IMG/VR virus record: IMGVR_UViG_3300036715_001810
Coordinates: 1 to 25,253 of that record
Strand: one strand, 5' to 3'
Source of the DNA: a virus
Length of the DNA: 25,253 nt
Shown here piece by piece: positions 23,876 to 25,253 of the stretch; within the stretch, counting starts at the first letter, position 1, and every line of letters starts with the position of its first letter. The position numbers were made by a program, and so were the translations under genes. Under the pieces are notes generated by a model. It searched no databases and had not been told where the DNA came from. It saw nothing but the letters and a program-made list of their open reading frames with translations.

Positions 23876-25253
23876 TGTATGCTGAATCTTATGGCTTATT
23901 AAAAGTAGCCACAATTAAATCTGTAGATGTACAATCTGGTTTAATGGCAATTTCTTTAGATTTTGCCAACTCCATTGTGCAAGCTTCAGACTCCATTACA
24001 GTAAATATAAAAATACCTTACTCAACATATTATAAAAATGGTGTGTTTTCAGGTTCATTACCATCTGCTGGTACACAAGTTATTGTTGGTTTAGGATCTG
24101 GGGGTGAGTATTTTTTCGTTTCTTATTTTGGTAACAATGCAATAAACATACCTGACTTATCAGACAATCAATACATCTTAAAAAACTCAGATTATAATAT
24201 AATAAATCTAACATCAAAAGATGAGTTGATTCTTGGTAATGATTTATCTTATCATTATTACTCAAATAAAAATAATAAATTCTCTGAGATAAATTATCCA
24301 AATATTTATACAATATCATCCGGCAAGTTATCATCAAATGGTGTTATCAAACGCGATCTTGTAAATAATTTAAATTACGGATCAAAGTTATCATCTATTT
24401 TATTTGAAAAATCTCTTGTAAATATTGGCTTTGACCCATCTGTTACAGTAAATCATTTAATTACTTCTCAATCAAAAAACCCCGGTTTAGTTGAAGATCG
24501 TGAAATTATTTTTGAATTTGATAGAGAATCTTTTGTTGAATCTGATATTATTGAAAAAGAAAAGTATTCAGAGAAAAAGCAAACTGTAGTAAAATATAAT
24601 TTACCAAATAGATATGATAGCAAAGTAAATACATTATCATTGGGTATGAATCAACCCAATCACTTGATTGAGATTATCAAGGGAACAGTTGTTGATACAT
24701 TTGGAAATATACTTGATATTAATAGGTATCCAATACAATTAAACAAAGATAATATTACTTTAAACAACTCAAATGAATCAAACAAAAATAAAGAAGTTGT
24801 ATTTTCAGAATTAAAAAAGCGCCATAGAAAAGGAATTGCTTTTCATTTTGAATTGAATGCTAAAAAACAAAATACAATTATTGATTTTGATTCAAGAGCA
24901 GATAAAGCGAAAGAAAGATCAAGATTATTTTTTGATATTGATAAAGAGGGTCAATTAAAAGCAAATATACCAGCTTCTTCTGAAACTGGCAACATACCTA
25001 TTCTTGTTAGATATGAGAATTTCTCCGCTTTTTCTGCAGAAGATAATGGGAATCCAAACAAATTTATTTTTAGAGAAGATAACTTAGATATTTTCCATGA
25101 TTCATTTGTTGCGGATGGAGCTTTTTTTTCTATAGATAGAAAAAATAAAAAAGGAGGATCTATTTCAATCATTGATGATGGTGCAAATAGGTATCCAAAT
25201 GATAGAATATTAAATACTCCATTGGCTCATGGTACTGCTCATCATGATATTTT
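23875..25253 (+). CDS. Baseplate spike-like protein with N-terminal OB-fold (partial)
   Basis: The reading frame is open from ATG 23875 to the right edge (459 complete codons shown), so the protein is incomplete. The first about 85 residues have the short beta-strand pattern of an OB-fold (LLKVATIKSVDVQSGLMAIS, SGSLPSAGTQVIVGLGSGG), as in the N-terminal domain of T4 gp5 and gpV-type spikes. Around 353-378 there is FDIDKEGQLKANIPASSET, resembling a conserved spike/hub-associated block. GGAG (23864-23867) gives a Shine-Dalgarno site, and the ATG overlaps the hub stop by one base, implying coupled translation with it. Spike identity is likely by gene order (hub followed by spike in Mu and P2) but the rest of the protein is not visible. 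Confidence 0.5.
   Translation, partial: MYAESYGLLKVATIKSVDVQSGLMAISLDFANSIVQASDSITVNIKIPYSTYYKNGVFSGSLPSAGTQVIVGLGSGGEYFFVSYFGNNAINIPDLSDNQYILKNSDYNIINLTSKDELILGNDLSYHYYSNKNNKFSEINYPNIYTISSGKLSSNGVIKRDLVNNLNYGSKLSSILFEKSLVNIGFDPSVTVNHLITSQSKNPGLVEDREIIFEFDRESFVESDIIEKEKYSEKKQTVVKYNLPNRYDSKVNTLSLGMNQPNHLIEIIKGTVVDTFGNILDINRYPIQLNKDNITLNNSNESNKNKEVVFSELKKRHRKGIAFHFELNAKKQNTIIDFDSRADKAKERSRLFFDIDKEGQLKANIPASSETGNIPILVRYENFSAFSAEDNGNPNKFIFREDNLDIFHDSFVADGAFFSIDRKNKKGGSISIIDDGANRYPNDRILNTPLAHGTAHHDI

Noticed and set aside
1-25253. CRISPR array, tRNA gene, integrase, transposase or insertion sequence
   Set aside because: I looked for regular direct repeats, cloverleaf-like patterns and mobile-element protein motifs and found none.

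Overview
The window looks like part of the tail-and-baseplate module of a large contractile-tailed bacteriophage (myovirus-like, Caudoviricetes). The order sheath, tube, frameshifted tail-assembly chaperone, tape measure, baseplate proteins is the classic one for contractile tails. The DNA is AT-rich (about one third G+C by eye). Every real gene lies on the + strand, and most genes abut or overlap. The structural proteins are unusually large: an approximately 1970-aa fibre/spike, a 1586-aa hub-like protein and a 918-aa sheath. This suggests a large-genome phage. The sequence does not identify the host, and there are no tRNAs, integrase, CRISPR arrays or insertion sequences.

Layout. Positions 1-354 are gene-free and hold a small cluster of hairpins plus weak promoter-like signals. 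Positions 355-10797 form a surface-recognition block: an FN3-like structural protein with a Cys cluster and three C-terminal His-x-His motifs, a lectin-like tail fibre, an SGNH/sialate-O-acetylesterase-like enzyme, a three-helix membrane protein (putative holin), and a giant beta-helical fibre/spike. Positions 10804-15070 hold a neck/terminator-like protein, the tail sheath and the tail tube. They end in a strong hairpin terminator (15094-15122). Positions 15141-18207 hold a small acidic protein, the tail-assembly chaperone pair and the tape measure protein. Positions 18210-25253 hold baseplate genes: a tube-proximal protein, the large hub-like protein, and the start of an OB-fold spike-like protein that runs off the right edge.

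The best-supported unannotated feature is a complete programmed -1 ribosomal frameshift signal at the end of the 171-codon chaperone gene. It has an in-frame slippery heptamer A AAA AAA (15832-15838), tandem stops TAG TAA, a 5-nt spacer, and an 11-bp stem-loop (15844-15876). The -1 frame is open from the slip site through to 16176 and would give a 284-aa fusion, the equivalent of lambda gpG/gpGT. The arms of this stem closely resemble those of the terminator hairpin 750 bp upstream.

How the parts would work together: tube and sheath assemble on the baseplate (tube-proximal protein, hub, spike) around the tape measure, helped by the chaperone and its frameshifted extension. The upstream fibres and the esterase would bind and modify host surface glycans. 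Identifications come from reading motifs and gene order; no database search was run.
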